Shown in pieces: positions 5,502 through 11,816 of a DNA stretch of 11,816 nt. Source of the DNA: Methanobacteriota archaeon. GTDB taxonomy: Archaea > Thermoplasmatota > Poseidoniia > Poseidoniales > Thalassarchaeaceae. The notes below the pieces were generated by a model, which was not told where the DNA came from, ran no database searches, and saw only the letters and a list, made by a program, of their open reading frames with translations. Position 1 is the first letter of the stretch, and every line of letters starts with the position of its first letter. A program made the position numbers and the translations under genes. The stretch is from NCBI GenBank assembly GCA_002712645.1, contig PAUH01000041.1:1-11816 (forward strand), written 5' to 3'.

Positions 5502-6905
5502 TTAAGAAGGTGCTACGCTTTCGTCGCTTACCCAGTTGCCATGGAATCCGAATGGTATTCTTCTGGGTACTTTTACCTGAGCTACGTAACCGCGTGAAAA
5601 ATTCTGAGCATCTATAACTACGAATTCTGCAGAATCATTATTTAGGTCGTGGACGAACGTCATTAGGTATCCTGCATCTTCTTCATTAGAGGCTTGTTTT
5701 GGGACAAATACTGCCTCTCCCCCAGCTCTACCAGATCCATGGTCAAAGACCATTGTTTCGCCTGACTGCAGATCGTGTTTTAATGTTTGCCATCCGTCTG
5801 CAGGGTCTGCTGATATTGAGACACTGTAGCCATAACGATACGGTTGGCCACCAACGTCATGGAGGTGGCGAGGAAACTCATTTGCCCGTTCATCAATAAT
5901 ATTAATTGATATTGATCGTGAATCTGGATTTACATTCCAACGCTCTAGGCGAGGCAAACCATCACCGAAAGGCCCACTCAAATCAGTATTGAACATCTTC
6001 TCATAATTGCAGAGGTCAATGGTGACGCTGCCATCGTCATTATCAAATGCGTTCATAGGGTGGAACGCATACCCCAAAGGAACGTCAACCCATACAATGT
6101 CATTGGCGGTTCCTTGCCGAGGGAGAAGACCCACCCTATTCCCGTAATCAGGGTTCCATGCAAAGGGAAAATTGCTTTTCTCTAACAAGTTCATATCAAC
6201 TATGACGGGTTGGTCATAGATAATTACATACTTCTCAGTTAGTGACATGTCATGCATCATTGTCATTCCTGGTAAAGGTATATCAAGCGTCTTTCGGACT
6301 TGGCCATTGGTAGCTACGACGACATACTGAACATGATCAAGCCATTGAGGCCATGCATAGACCATCGCATGCATCTCACCGGAAGCAGGATCGACTTTGG
6401 GGTGCGCTGTAAAAGCTCCTGGGAGTGTTCCATCAAAGTTATTCCGACCAATAGTTTCGAGTTCATAATCCAGCTCTACGGGAGACCCACCGGCTTCAAC
6501 CATCGCCCAAGTTTTCCCAGCAAAACCTGCAACATTTGTGTTTGGGCCACCGCTACTGTTGTTCCAGTTGCGGCCTGTAATATCTTCTTGTTGGCGGAAT
6601 TTACTGAGTTCTCTAGACCCTACATACCGGTTTCGGTACCATTTCGCTTCACCGTCAAAGAGTCTAATCCCATGAACCATTCCAGCCCCTATGAACCAGT
6701 GATGATTATTTGGGACCTCAGCGAAGGGGTTGGGTCCATTGCGCAGATAACGCCCATTAAGCTCTTTTGGAATATCGCCTAATACTTCAAGCTCAAATTC
6801 AGTTACTTCCTCTTGCACAGGCCGGAAATTTCCTTGCATGTAAGGGTTTACATCTTGGTTCAGTTGAATAGCAGTCATTCCTTCATCTTTTATTACTAGC
6901 TCCAC
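5502..6905 (-). CDS. Carotenoid cleavage oxygenase (467 aa)
   Basis: This is a non-heme Fe(II) dioxygenase of the carotenoid oxygenase/RPE65 family, which splits a polyene or stilbene double bond with O2 to give two carbonyl products. The family signature RNGPNP is at 55-60. All four iron-binding histidines are visible: H168 (TAHPK), H218 (MMHDMS), H282 (FHPMN) and H455 (FGFHGNW). The usual second-shell glutamates are probably E137, E343 and E397. Length is normal and no signal peptide is seen, so it is cytoplasmic or loosely membrane-associated. The GTG at 6905 follows an in-frame stop by two codons. A later ATG at 6878 (giving MTAIQLNQD) keeps the whole domain and has GAAGGA directly before it, so the start is uncertain. 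It is divergent from the flavoprotein gene, with a Fur/Zur-type palindrome between. The substrate is unknown. Confidence 0.92.
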   Translation of the reverse strand: MELVIKDEGMTAIQLNQDVNPYMQGNFRPVQEEVTEFELEVLGDIPKELNGRYLRNGPNPFAEVPNNHHWFIGAGMVHGIRLFDGEAKWYRNRYVGSRELSKFRQQEDITGRNWNNSSGGPNTNVAGFAGKTWAMVEAGGSPVELDYELETIGRNNFDGTLPGAFTAHPKVDPASGEMHAMVYAWPQWLDHVQYVVVATNGQVRKTLDIPLPGMTMMHDMSLTEKYVIIYDQPVIVDMNLLEKSNFPFAWNPDYGNRVGLLPRQGTANDIVWVDVPLGYAFHPMNAFDNDDGSVTIDLCNYEKMFNTDLSGPFGDGLPRLERWNVNPDSRSISINIIDERANEFPRHLHDVGGQPYRYGYSVSISADPADGWQTLKHDLQSGETMVFDHGSGRAGGEAVFVPKQASNEEDAGYLMTFVHDLNNDSAEFVVIDAQNFSRGYVAQVKVPRRIPFGFHGNWVSDESVAPS

Positions 6906-6956
6906 CGAACTCTACCATTTATAAAGCAGAATTTACTTTGGGAAATAGTTAGAAAA

Positions 6957-6981
6957 CAAAATGAGAATCATTCTCATTTTG
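6957..6981. promoter_or_regulatory. Fur/Zur-type operator, perfect 25-bp palindrome
   Basis: Arms CAAAATGAGAAT and ATTCTCATTTTG surround a central C without mismatch. The core TGAGAAT-C-ATTCTCA has the 7-1-7 layout of Fur-superfamily boxes. It ends one base before the flavoprotein -10 element and covers the -35 zone, so a bound repressor would block transcription. It also lies about 50 bases upstream of the carotenoid oxygenase start. In actinobacteria, iron is usually sensed by DtxR/IdeR with a different box, while Zur uses this palindrome type, so zinc is as plausible as iron. Confidence 0.75.
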
Positions 6982-6982
6982 G

Positions 6983-6988
6983 TATAGT
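6983..6988 (+). promoter_or_regulatory. Predicted -10 element of the flavoprotein gene
   Basis: TATAGT lies exactly 6 bases before the ATG at 6995 and immediately after the Fur/Zur-type palindrome. No good -35 is present; the palindrome occupies that zone. There is no Shine-Dalgarno, so the mRNA is probably leaderless. Confidence 0.6.
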
Positions 6989-6994
6989 ACGTGT

Positions 6995-8194
6995 ATGGGG
7001 AAGACTAGGCGGGACGTTAATGCAGACGTGTGTATCGTTGGAGCCGGACCACATGGTCTTGCAGCAAGCCTTCTTTTCGAACGCATAGACCCATCTATAC
7101 GAGTAGTTGTTCTTGACCAGTCGAACGAATGGTTGAAGTCATGGAAAGATCAGTTTAAACGGTTAGAAATTCCTACTTTACGGTCCCCGATTGTGCATCA
7201 CCCCTCCCCTGACTCATTTGCTTTAGACGACTTCGTAAAACGTGAGGACTTTTCCCTTTCAGGCCTTCCATACAATCCACCAACAACTGAAGCGTTTGAG
7301 GCATTCTGCTCCGAAGTCATTAACGCCTCCCCTATTGATGATCCTGTAGTAGCGATACCGCGCTCGATTCGTTGCGAAGATGATTGCGTGATTATTGATT
7401 CCCACGAGAAAACAATTTATGCACGCTACTTGATCATTGCATCAAATCCGCAGCAGACAATTATTCCTCGTTGGGCGAAGAGGACATATCACCAAAATAG
7501 CCTGATACAACATAGCAGAGAGATCGATTTAGCAAACACTAATGACATGGCTGACCAAAGAATCGCAGTTATTGGAGGAGGGTTAACTGCAGCACACCTA
7601 ACGCGAAGTGCATTAGATAAAGGAGCGCTCGTCGATCTGATCTTACGACGTCCCTTGCAAATACGTAATTTTGATACTGACCCAGGCTGGCTAGGACCCA
7701 AATACTTGACCAATTATTATGCTGAATCAGATGCACACAAACGAATAAAATTAGCTCGTGAGGCCCGCAATGGCGGATCTATTCCACCTTGGATGCGAGA
7801 CTATCTTGTTGATTACGAAAGTAATGGGAACCTCAGAATACGTGAATCAAAAGAGGTAGCATCAGCGAAGCTGACCTCATGCGCTAGATACGAACTGACC
7901 CTCAGCAATGAGAAACAAGTAAATGTTGATCAAGTATGGCTTGCAACGGGAACCCAAAGCGACCTTTATGCAATGGAATGCTTACGCCCATTTCTCCATG
8001 GCGTCACTTTCGTTGATGGATTCCCCGTTACAAGCAACTCACTTCGCTTAGGCCAAAATCCCATTTATGTTATGGGGCGTAGCGCCACATTTGCTTTAGG
8101 ACCATCAGCTGGCAATCTCTGGGGAGCTACTCGGGCAGCAAAACGAATAGCTGCCGACATCACCGGAGTAGAACTCATAGCAAATGGTTCTTGA
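6995..8194 (+). CDS. FAD/NAD(P)-dependent oxidoreductase, N-hydroxylase-like (399 aa)
   Basis: Two dinucleotide-binding motifs are clear: VGAGPHGLAA (15-24) for FAD and AVIGGGLTAA (191-200) for NAD(P)H, with the late ATGTQSD motif (317-323) and a C-terminal FAD-contacting GPSAGNLWGATRAA. This layout is that of class B flavin monooxygenases, including the lysine and ornithine N-hydroxylases of siderophore synthesis, and of related uncharacterised actinobacterial oxidoreductases. RSPIVHHPSPDSFAL (63-77) occupies the place where those enzymes have their conserved loop. The substrate is not identifiable. A Fur/Zur-type palindrome overlaps its promoter, so expression should rise when the metal is scarce; together with the family this hints at metallophore chemistry. 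No other siderophore gene is in the window. The protein is cytoplasmic, full length, and starts at an ATG six bases after the -10. Confidence 0.82.
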   Translation: MGKTRRDVNADVCIVGAGPHGLAASLLFERIDPSIRVVVLDQSNEWLKSWKDQFKRLEIPTLRSPIVHHPSPDSFALDDFVKREDFSLSGLPYNPPTTEAFEAFCSEVINASPIDDPVVAIPRSIRCEDDCVIIDSHEKTIYARYLIIASNPQQTIIPRWAKRTYHQNSLIQHSREIDLANTNDMADQRIAVIGGGLTAAHLTRSALDKGALVDLILRRPLQIRNFDTDPGWLGPKYLTNYYAESDAHKRIKLAREARNGGSIPPWMRDYLVDYESNGNLRIRESKEVASAKLTSCARYELTLSNEKQVNVDQVWLATGTQSDLYAMECLRPFLHGVTFVDGFPVTSNSLRLGQNPIYVMGRSATFALGPSAGNLWGATRAAKRIAADITGVELIANGS

Positions 8195-8366
8195 TACAGA
8201 GCCAAAACAATATAATTCTTAGCCAATATACGAAACAGAACTGCTATGTAGTAACCCACTTTAGATGACCAACCAAACCTGCTTTAATCGCATTGAAAGG
8301 CAATACATTTGGGCTCTCCCATAAGGCTTTGTTAATGTCATACACGAAAGAAAGAAAAGAACAGCG

Positions 8367-8372
8367 TAGTTT
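8367..8372 (+). promoter_or_regulatory. Predicted -10 element of the pyruvyl transferase-like gene
   Basis: TAGTTT lies 6 bases before the ATG at 8379. No clear -35 and no Shine-Dalgarno are visible. The spacing matches the other leaderless-type starts in the window. Confidence 0.45.
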
Positions 8373-8378
8373 CTATAC

Positions 8379-9833
8379 ATGGGCAGAACACAGAAGATAT
8401 TGATGCGAGGTGGCAAATCACCACTCACAAGAGTCACATACGACGAGGCTTTAAAAAATAATCTTCTTGGAACTAATAGCGGGAATCTTATTTTCGCAGA
8501 TTCGGTATTTCGAACTCTCCACTCAGAGAGCACGACCGTTGAGGTCGCCGGTTACTCTGCGAAACCAAACACTAAAGAACAAGCTGAAAAAATCAACGCT
8601 GAGTATGACATGTTTGTCCTTCCCTTCGCAAACGCATTTCGTAAAGACTTCATACCCCTCCTCGATAGATTCACGAAGCTGATTAACCAAGTGAAAATTC
8701 CTGTTGTAGTTACCGGAATAGGAGCTCAAGCAGCGATAAATTCTAATTTATCAGAATTAGATTTCATGAAAGATTCTGTGACTGAGTTCTGCAAAGCCGT
8801 TCTGCAAAGATCTGCTTCGATAGGGGTCCGCGGAGAATTTACGGAGAGGTATCTTCATTCTTTGGGCTTTGCCAATGAGGAGATTGACTTAATTGGCTGC
8901 CCCTCAATGTTCTACCTCGGGCCGAATCTTCCAGAAATAAAAAAAACAAATGACTTGCTTGATTCCGATAAAGTCTCGATAAATATATCGCCAAATGTTG
9001 AAGGGCAAGAAGAAATATTTTCATACAATGCGATTCGTTATGAACATATGGATTACGTCACACAGAATAATGAGTCTTTAGATCAAATCCTCTGGTTAGG
9101 TCATTCAATGAAAGAACACGGAGACGTGTTCCCTCGAGAGTCTGATCATAAATTTTTCTTAGAAGACAGAGTAAAGATTTTTATAGACGTTCGAACTTGG
9201 TTACGCCACCTAAAGTCCAAGCAGTTTGTTTTTGGAACTCGAATTCATGGAAATGTTGCTGGCTTACTTGCTGGCACACCATCATTTGTGCTCGCTCACG
9301 ATTCAAGGACTCTAGAACTATCCCAATATTTTAAAATCCCACATACAATCCTTTCCAAAATTAATTATGATCCCTCAGCAAAGAATTTTTTTGAGCAAGC
9401 TGATTATGGAGAACTTCAGAATGTGTTCCCAGATAGATTCAGAAGGTGGATAGGGTTCTTAGACAAAAACGGAGTTAATCACGTGTACAGATCAGGGCAT
9501 GATGCGGGAGCGAAATTTGATGCAGAGTTAGAAGTCGCTGAATTGGCTGAAGAGATAAAAGCTTTTCAAAATCAGACTACGCATCAGATATTAACTCGTC
9601 TTACCGAACGAAGTTTCCGTGACGCAAAAGAAAACTCAGCTCAAATAAAAAAGTTATCTAAGCGAGTTGGAGCTCTTGAAAAGGAAAACAAAAAAATAAA
9701 GAAAGAGTCTGACCAGCAAAAAAAGCAAATCATAAAGTACCAACAAGAATTAGAGAAACGAAACTTTTGGTATTTTTTGCTCTATGCCAAAAGAAAGATC
9801 TCTACTGGCATGAGAAGAATCAGGCGAAATTAA
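8379..9833 (+). CDS. Polysaccharide pyruvyl transferase family protein with C-terminal coiled coil (484 aa)
   Basis: Members of this GT-B-like family transfer a pyruvyl ketal from phosphoenolpyruvate to sugars of exopolysaccharides or cell-wall polymers. Family features here are NLLGTNSGNLIFADSVFRTL near the N-terminus, VTGIGAQ (111-117), IGVRGEFT (148-155), IGCPSMF (172-178) and FGTRIHGNVAGLLAGTPS (285-302), where R288 and H290 are typical of the active site. After about residue 380 the protein departs from the minimal enzyme. A heptad-like segment very rich in Lys, Glu and Gln (about 415-462) predicts a coiled coil, and the end is aromatic then basic (WYFLLYAKRK to RRIRRN), possibly touching the membrane. 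No other polysaccharide gene is adjacent. The gene is AT-rich with Lys codons mostly AAA, which could point to transfer. The sugar acceptor is unknown. Confidence 0.85.
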   Translation: MGRTQKILMRGGKSPLTRVTYDEALKNNLLGTNSGNLIFADSVFRTLHSESTTVEVAGYSAKPNTKEQAEKINAEYDMFVLPFANAFRKDFIPLLDRFTKLINQVKIPVVVTGIGAQAAINSNLSELDFMKDSVTEFCKAVLQRSASIGVRGEFTERYLHSLGFANEEIDLIGCPSMFYLGPNLPEIKKTNDLLDSDKVSINISPNVEGQEEIFSYNAIRYEHMDYVTQNNESLDQILWLGHSMKEHGDVFPRESDHKFFLEDRVKIFIDVRTWLRHLKSKQFVFGTRIHGNVAGLLAGTPSFVLAHDSRTLELSQYFKIPHTILSKINYDPSAKNFFEQADYGELQNVFPDRFRRWIGFLDKNGVNHVYRSGHDAGAKFDAELEVAELAEEIKAFQNQTTHQILTRLTERSFRDAKENSAQIKKLSKRVGALEKENKKIKKESDQQKKQIIKYQQELEKRNFWYFLLYAKRKISTGMRRIRRN

Positions 9834-9888
9834 CTAATCAGGCTAGGTATGCGTTATTCAGTGCTTTGAGAGTGCTTAAGCGCATCTA

Positions 9889-11322
9889 TCATTTCTTGTG
9901 TTGCAAATGCGCTCGCCGAGCTTTTCTGTTCGGCTGACTTTTCTGGCTACCGTTGTTGCTTCTCTTTGCCTGGTTTTGTTGGCTTTTCTGATGATTATTC
10001 TTATTTGATTTACGCTTTTGCTGAGAGGCATTACTCTTTCGTGGTTTGTGTTTTTTATTCTGTGGGCGTTTCTTTGCAGACCCTTTGGAGTTCCTGTTCG
10101 CCGGTTTTTTCCCTTTAGGTTTTGAGGTTGTGCGGGACTCATTCGCTCTTTTATGTTCGTGTCTTGTTTTCTGTTGCGTTTCTTTTTGCGGTTGAGACTG
10201 AATTTCAGGTAATTGATCAGCATTGATTTCACGTATTGATTCAGTAATCCCTAGGCGCTTCTGAAGTTTTTTAGCATTTTTTTTCTGCTCTGGTTGAATT
10301 ATCGACAGAACAACCCCTTGACTTCCTGCTCTAGCTGTTCTCCCTGACCTGTGGATGTATGCTTTGTGATCTTCTGGTGGGTCATAGTGCACCACGAGAG
10401 CAACACCGTCCACATGAATACCTCGTGCAGCTACATCTGTGGCAACAAGTGCCTGAACTTTACCTGTACTGAAATTTTTTAGCGCCCTCTTCCTTTGATG
10501 TTGACTTTTCCCACCGTGAATAGGTTCTGAATCGATATCTAACCTTTTCAGCTGCTTGACTAGGCGGTCGGCGCCATGACGGGTTCGACAAAAGATAATT
10601 GCTGGCCAGGTTGAGTTGACTGCTTTAGCGACGAGCTCGGGTTTCTCTGCCTTCTTCGCTATTGCGTAAGTGTGATCAGCGTTTTTAATATCTGGAGTCT
10701 TTTCCCCTATCTCCCTTGTCACTGGATTTCGTTGATAATGTTTTTTGAGTTTTGCTACATCGTGGTCGAGGGTTGCTGAGAAGAGAATGGTTTGTCGCTC
10801 CTTTGAAGTTTGATCAAGGATTCGTTTTACGGCTGGCATGAAGCCCATGTCTGCCATTCGGTCAGCTTCGTCAATGACTACTTGTTTCACATCTTCTAAA
10901 GTCAGTTCACGCTGCTCTATGAGGTCTTCAAGCCGGCCTGGGCATGCAACGAGTATGTCGACGCCTTTTGTTAATGCTTTGCGCTGGGGTCCGTAGCTAA
11001 CTCCTCCGTACACGACTGAAACGATTCTCTTTCCGCTAAATGCTCGCAGTTCCTTACAAATCTGGTCTGCTAATTCTCTTGTCGGGGCAAGGATAAGGCT
11101 TTGAGGTTTTCGTGGTTTTGCCGCTTTTGTCCGGACAACTAGAGGTATGCCGAAAGCAAGTGTTTTCCCAGACCCTGTCGGTGCTCTGCCACAAATATCA
11201 TCTCCGTCTAGGCCTTCTTTGATGGTTATTTTTTGGATTTGAAACGGTTCGGTTATTCCTTGCCGTGCAAGGGCTTCGGAAACCCATTGAGGTACTCCGA
11301 GTTTTGAAAATGTTGTTGACAT
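9889..11322 (-). CDS. DEAD-box RNA helicase with long basic tail, RhlE-like (477 aa)
   Basis: This is an ATP-dependent RNA helicase that remodels RNA, typically in ribosome assembly, mRNA decay or cold adaptation. The motifs are complete and in order: Q motif around PFQIQ (26-30), I APTGSGKT (47-54), Ia PTRELA (80-85), GG (106-107), Ib CPGR (127-130), II DEAD (151-154), III SAT (182-184), IV IIFCRT (242-247), V ATDVAARG (294-301) and VI HRSGRTARAG (324-333). From about residue 370 the protein is a disordered tail of Lys, Arg, Asn, Gln and Ser, a common RNA-binding extension in this family but unusually long here at about 100 residues. It is convergent with the pyruvyl transferase-like gene. 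It has a real Shine-Dalgarno (AGGA, 11329-11332), unlike most genes in the window. Confidence 0.95.
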   Translation of the reverse strand: MSTTFSKLGVPQWVSEALARQGITEPFQIQKITIKEGLDGDDICGRAPTGSGKTLAFGIPLVVRTKAAKPRKPQSLILAPTRELADQICKELRAFSGKRIVSVVYGGVSYGPQRKALTKGVDILVACPGRLEDLIEQRELTLEDVKQVVIDEADRMADMGFMPAVKRILDQTSKERQTILFSATLDHDVAKLKKHYQRNPVTREIGEKTPDIKNADHTYAIAKKAEKPELVAKAVNSTWPAIIFCRTRHGADRLVKQLKRLDIDSEPIHGGKSQHQRKRALKNFSTGKVQALVATDVAARGIHVDGVALVVHYDPPEDHKAYIHRSGRTARAGSQGVVLSIIQPEQKKNAKKLQKRLGITESIREINADQLPEIQSQPQKETQQKTRHEHKRANESRTTSKPKGKKPANRNSKGSAKKRPQNKKHKPRKSNASQQKRKSNKNNHQKSQQNQAKRSNNGSQKSQPNRKARRAHLQHKK

Positions 11323-11328
11323 TACAGT

Positions 11329-11332
11329 TCCT
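11329..11332 (-). promoter_or_regulatory. Shine-Dalgarno of the DEAD-box helicase
   Basis: Read on the minus strand, AGGA is followed by a 6-base spacer (ACTGTA minus-strand sense, within 11323-11328) and ATG. It supports the start at 11322 and is the clearest ribosome binding site in the window. No TANNNT sits at the leaderless distance here. Confidence 0.6.
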
Positions 11333-11409
11333 ATTCATCCTAATCAAGAATCTCAATGTTTATCGGCATCAAGGGTCTCTTCGTGTAGCAAACTGATAGT
11401 TCAACGTAC

Positions 11410-11454
11410 GAAGTAGCAGCTCATGCGATCTAGCTCTTAGAGGATAGCTACTTC
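11410..11454. repeat. Inverted repeat in the gap before the helicase
   Basis: GAAGTAGC (11410-11417) and GCTACTTC (11447-11454) are perfect 8-base complements separated by 29 bases. Inside, TAGCT (11431-11435) and AGCTA (11446-11450) offer an alternative pairing. It lies in the 207-base gap between the secreted-protein gene and the helicase, both on the minus strand. It could form a hairpin in a transcript, but neither side has a T-run, so I do not call it a terminator. Nothing else is recognised in this gap. Confidence 0.3.
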
Positions 11455-11529
11455 TTGTCCCATATCCTCGACGTGGTGCCTGAAATCAGCAAATAGGCAC
11501 ATATGCCAGTGCGTTGGGCCTGCTGTAAT

Positions 11530-11816
11530 TTATCGCCTGACCCATTCTTCGCAACCAATACTTGCGAAACCGATGTCATCTGGTTCAATTTCTACGATTG
11601 CGTTACCATCTGTCAATCCTGCTGTAATAGTTTCACTTATCGTTCCACCCAAACCGCTGAGCCTTTCCCAAGAGCAGAAAGGGTTATTAAATGGAACATT
11701 TTCATCTCTTCTGGACACGTATGTACCGGCCTCGATATCGACTCCAACTTCCCAGGTTCCGCTTCCGAAAGTCTCTGGGAACTCATTTCCCGATGTTTCA
11801 TTATCAGTTGTGTTAG
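11530..11816 (-). CDS. Secreted protein, C-terminal part only (95 codons in window, N-terminus beyond the edge)
   Basis: The open frame runs from the right edge to TAA at 11530-11532. An internal GTG at 11718 is not the start, because the frame and the conserved domain extend to the edge. After a polar linker rich in Asn, Thr, Glu and Ser comes GSGTWEVGVDIEAGTYVS, then CSWERLSGLGG, IVEIEPDDIGFAS and GCEEW near the end. This pattern (GxWxVGxDIxxGTY, C-WxRLSG, DxxFxSxGC-xW) is a recurrent domain of actinobacterial exported proteins and lipoproteins. Its two cysteines probably form a disulfide. Function is unknown. A signal peptide or lipobox is expected beyond the edge but cannot be seen. Confidence 0.75.
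   Translation of the reverse strand, partial: NTTDNETSGNEFPETFGSGTWEVGVDIEAGTYVSRRDENVPFNNPFCSWERLSGLGGTISETITAGLTDGNAIVEIEPDDIGFASIGCEEWVRR

Noticed and set aside
6300..6782. 160-codon open frame on the plus strand
   Set aside because: It lies antisense inside the carotenoid oxygenase, whose family signature and His ligands are on the minus strand; its translation resembles no family and has no promoter or ribosome site.
8185..8204. TGGTTCT / AGAGCCA hairpin at the flavoprotein stop
   Set aside because: It includes a G-U pair, straddles the stop codon and lacks a T-run; probably chance.
9849..9885. Imperfect inverted repeat ATGCG(-)TTA / TAAGCGCAT between the convergent pyruvyl transferase-like and helicase genes
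   Set aside because: It needs a bulge and a 20-base loop and has no T-run on either strand; too weak as a shared terminator.
9876..10232. 118-codon minus-strand frame overlapping the helicase 3' end
   Set aside because: It is another frame of the helicase's AAA/CAA-rich tail; low-complexity coding DNA often leaves such open shadow frames.
11530..11718. Complete 62-residue ORF starting at the GTG at 11718
   Set aside because: The same frame stays open to the window edge and the recognisable domain begins upstream of this GTG, so the gene is truncated, not short.
1..11816. tRNA, rRNA, CRISPR arrays, insertion sequences or integrase genes
   Set aside because: No cloverleaf-like segment, regular spaced repeat, transposase or integrase motif, or flanking inverted repeats were found by reading both strands.

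Overview
The window looks like a piece of an uncultured, probably marine actinobacterium, with the Acidimicrobiia as the nearest guess. Supporting this: the truncated secreted protein at the right edge has a C-terminal domain I know mainly from actinobacteria. The ferredoxin, SnoaL-like, carotenoid oxygenase and GxGPHG flavoprotein families are common there. Most plus-strand genes start a few bases after a TANNNT -10 hexamer with no Shine-Dalgarno, the leaderless style frequent in actinobacteria. Base composition is moderate and AT-leaning, not the high GC of cultured relatives. The lineage is inferred; no rRNA or marker gene is present.

Layout. Positions 1-286 are non-coding, with G/C hairpin-like repeats, a T/G-rich tract and a 17-bp palindrome just upstream of a good promoter. 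That promoter drives a 54-residue basic protein (287-451). Next on the plus strand come a small lipoprotein (503-880), a ferredoxin with a Cys-x2-Asp-x2-Cys site (1135-1386) preceded by a 15-codon coupled mini-ORF (1091-1138), and a CotH-kinase-family lipoprotein (1500-2831). The two lipoproteins share their N-terminal region. On the minus strand follow a TrmA/RlmD-family RNA methyltransferase (2837-4012) and, 34 bases upstream of it, a TauD-like dioxygenase (4047-4892) whose iron motif reads HxN.

The middle is a set of small-molecule redox genes on alternating strands: a SnoaL-like protein (5035-5490, plus), a carotenoid cleavage oxygenase with all four iron His ligands (5502-6905, minus) and an FAD/NAD(P) oxidoreductase resembling N-hydroxylating monooxygenases (6995-8194, plus). 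Between the last two lies a perfect 25-bp palindrome of the Fur/Zur type, abutting the flavoprotein -10. This metal-dependent control is the most specific regulatory signal in the window.

The right part holds a polysaccharide pyruvyl transferase family protein with a C-terminal coiled coil (8379-9833, plus), a DEAD-box RNA helicase with a long basic tail (9889-11322, minus) and the C-terminal part of a secreted protein (11530 to the edge, minus).

How the genes work together is mostly inference. The dioxygenase, SnoaL-like protein, carotenoid oxygenase and flavoprotein could form an apocarotenoid or metallophore module under metal control, but nothing in the sequence fixes a substrate. The RNA methyltransferase and helicase are housekeeping RNA genes. 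No tRNA, rRNA, insertion sequence, integrase or CRISPR array was seen.
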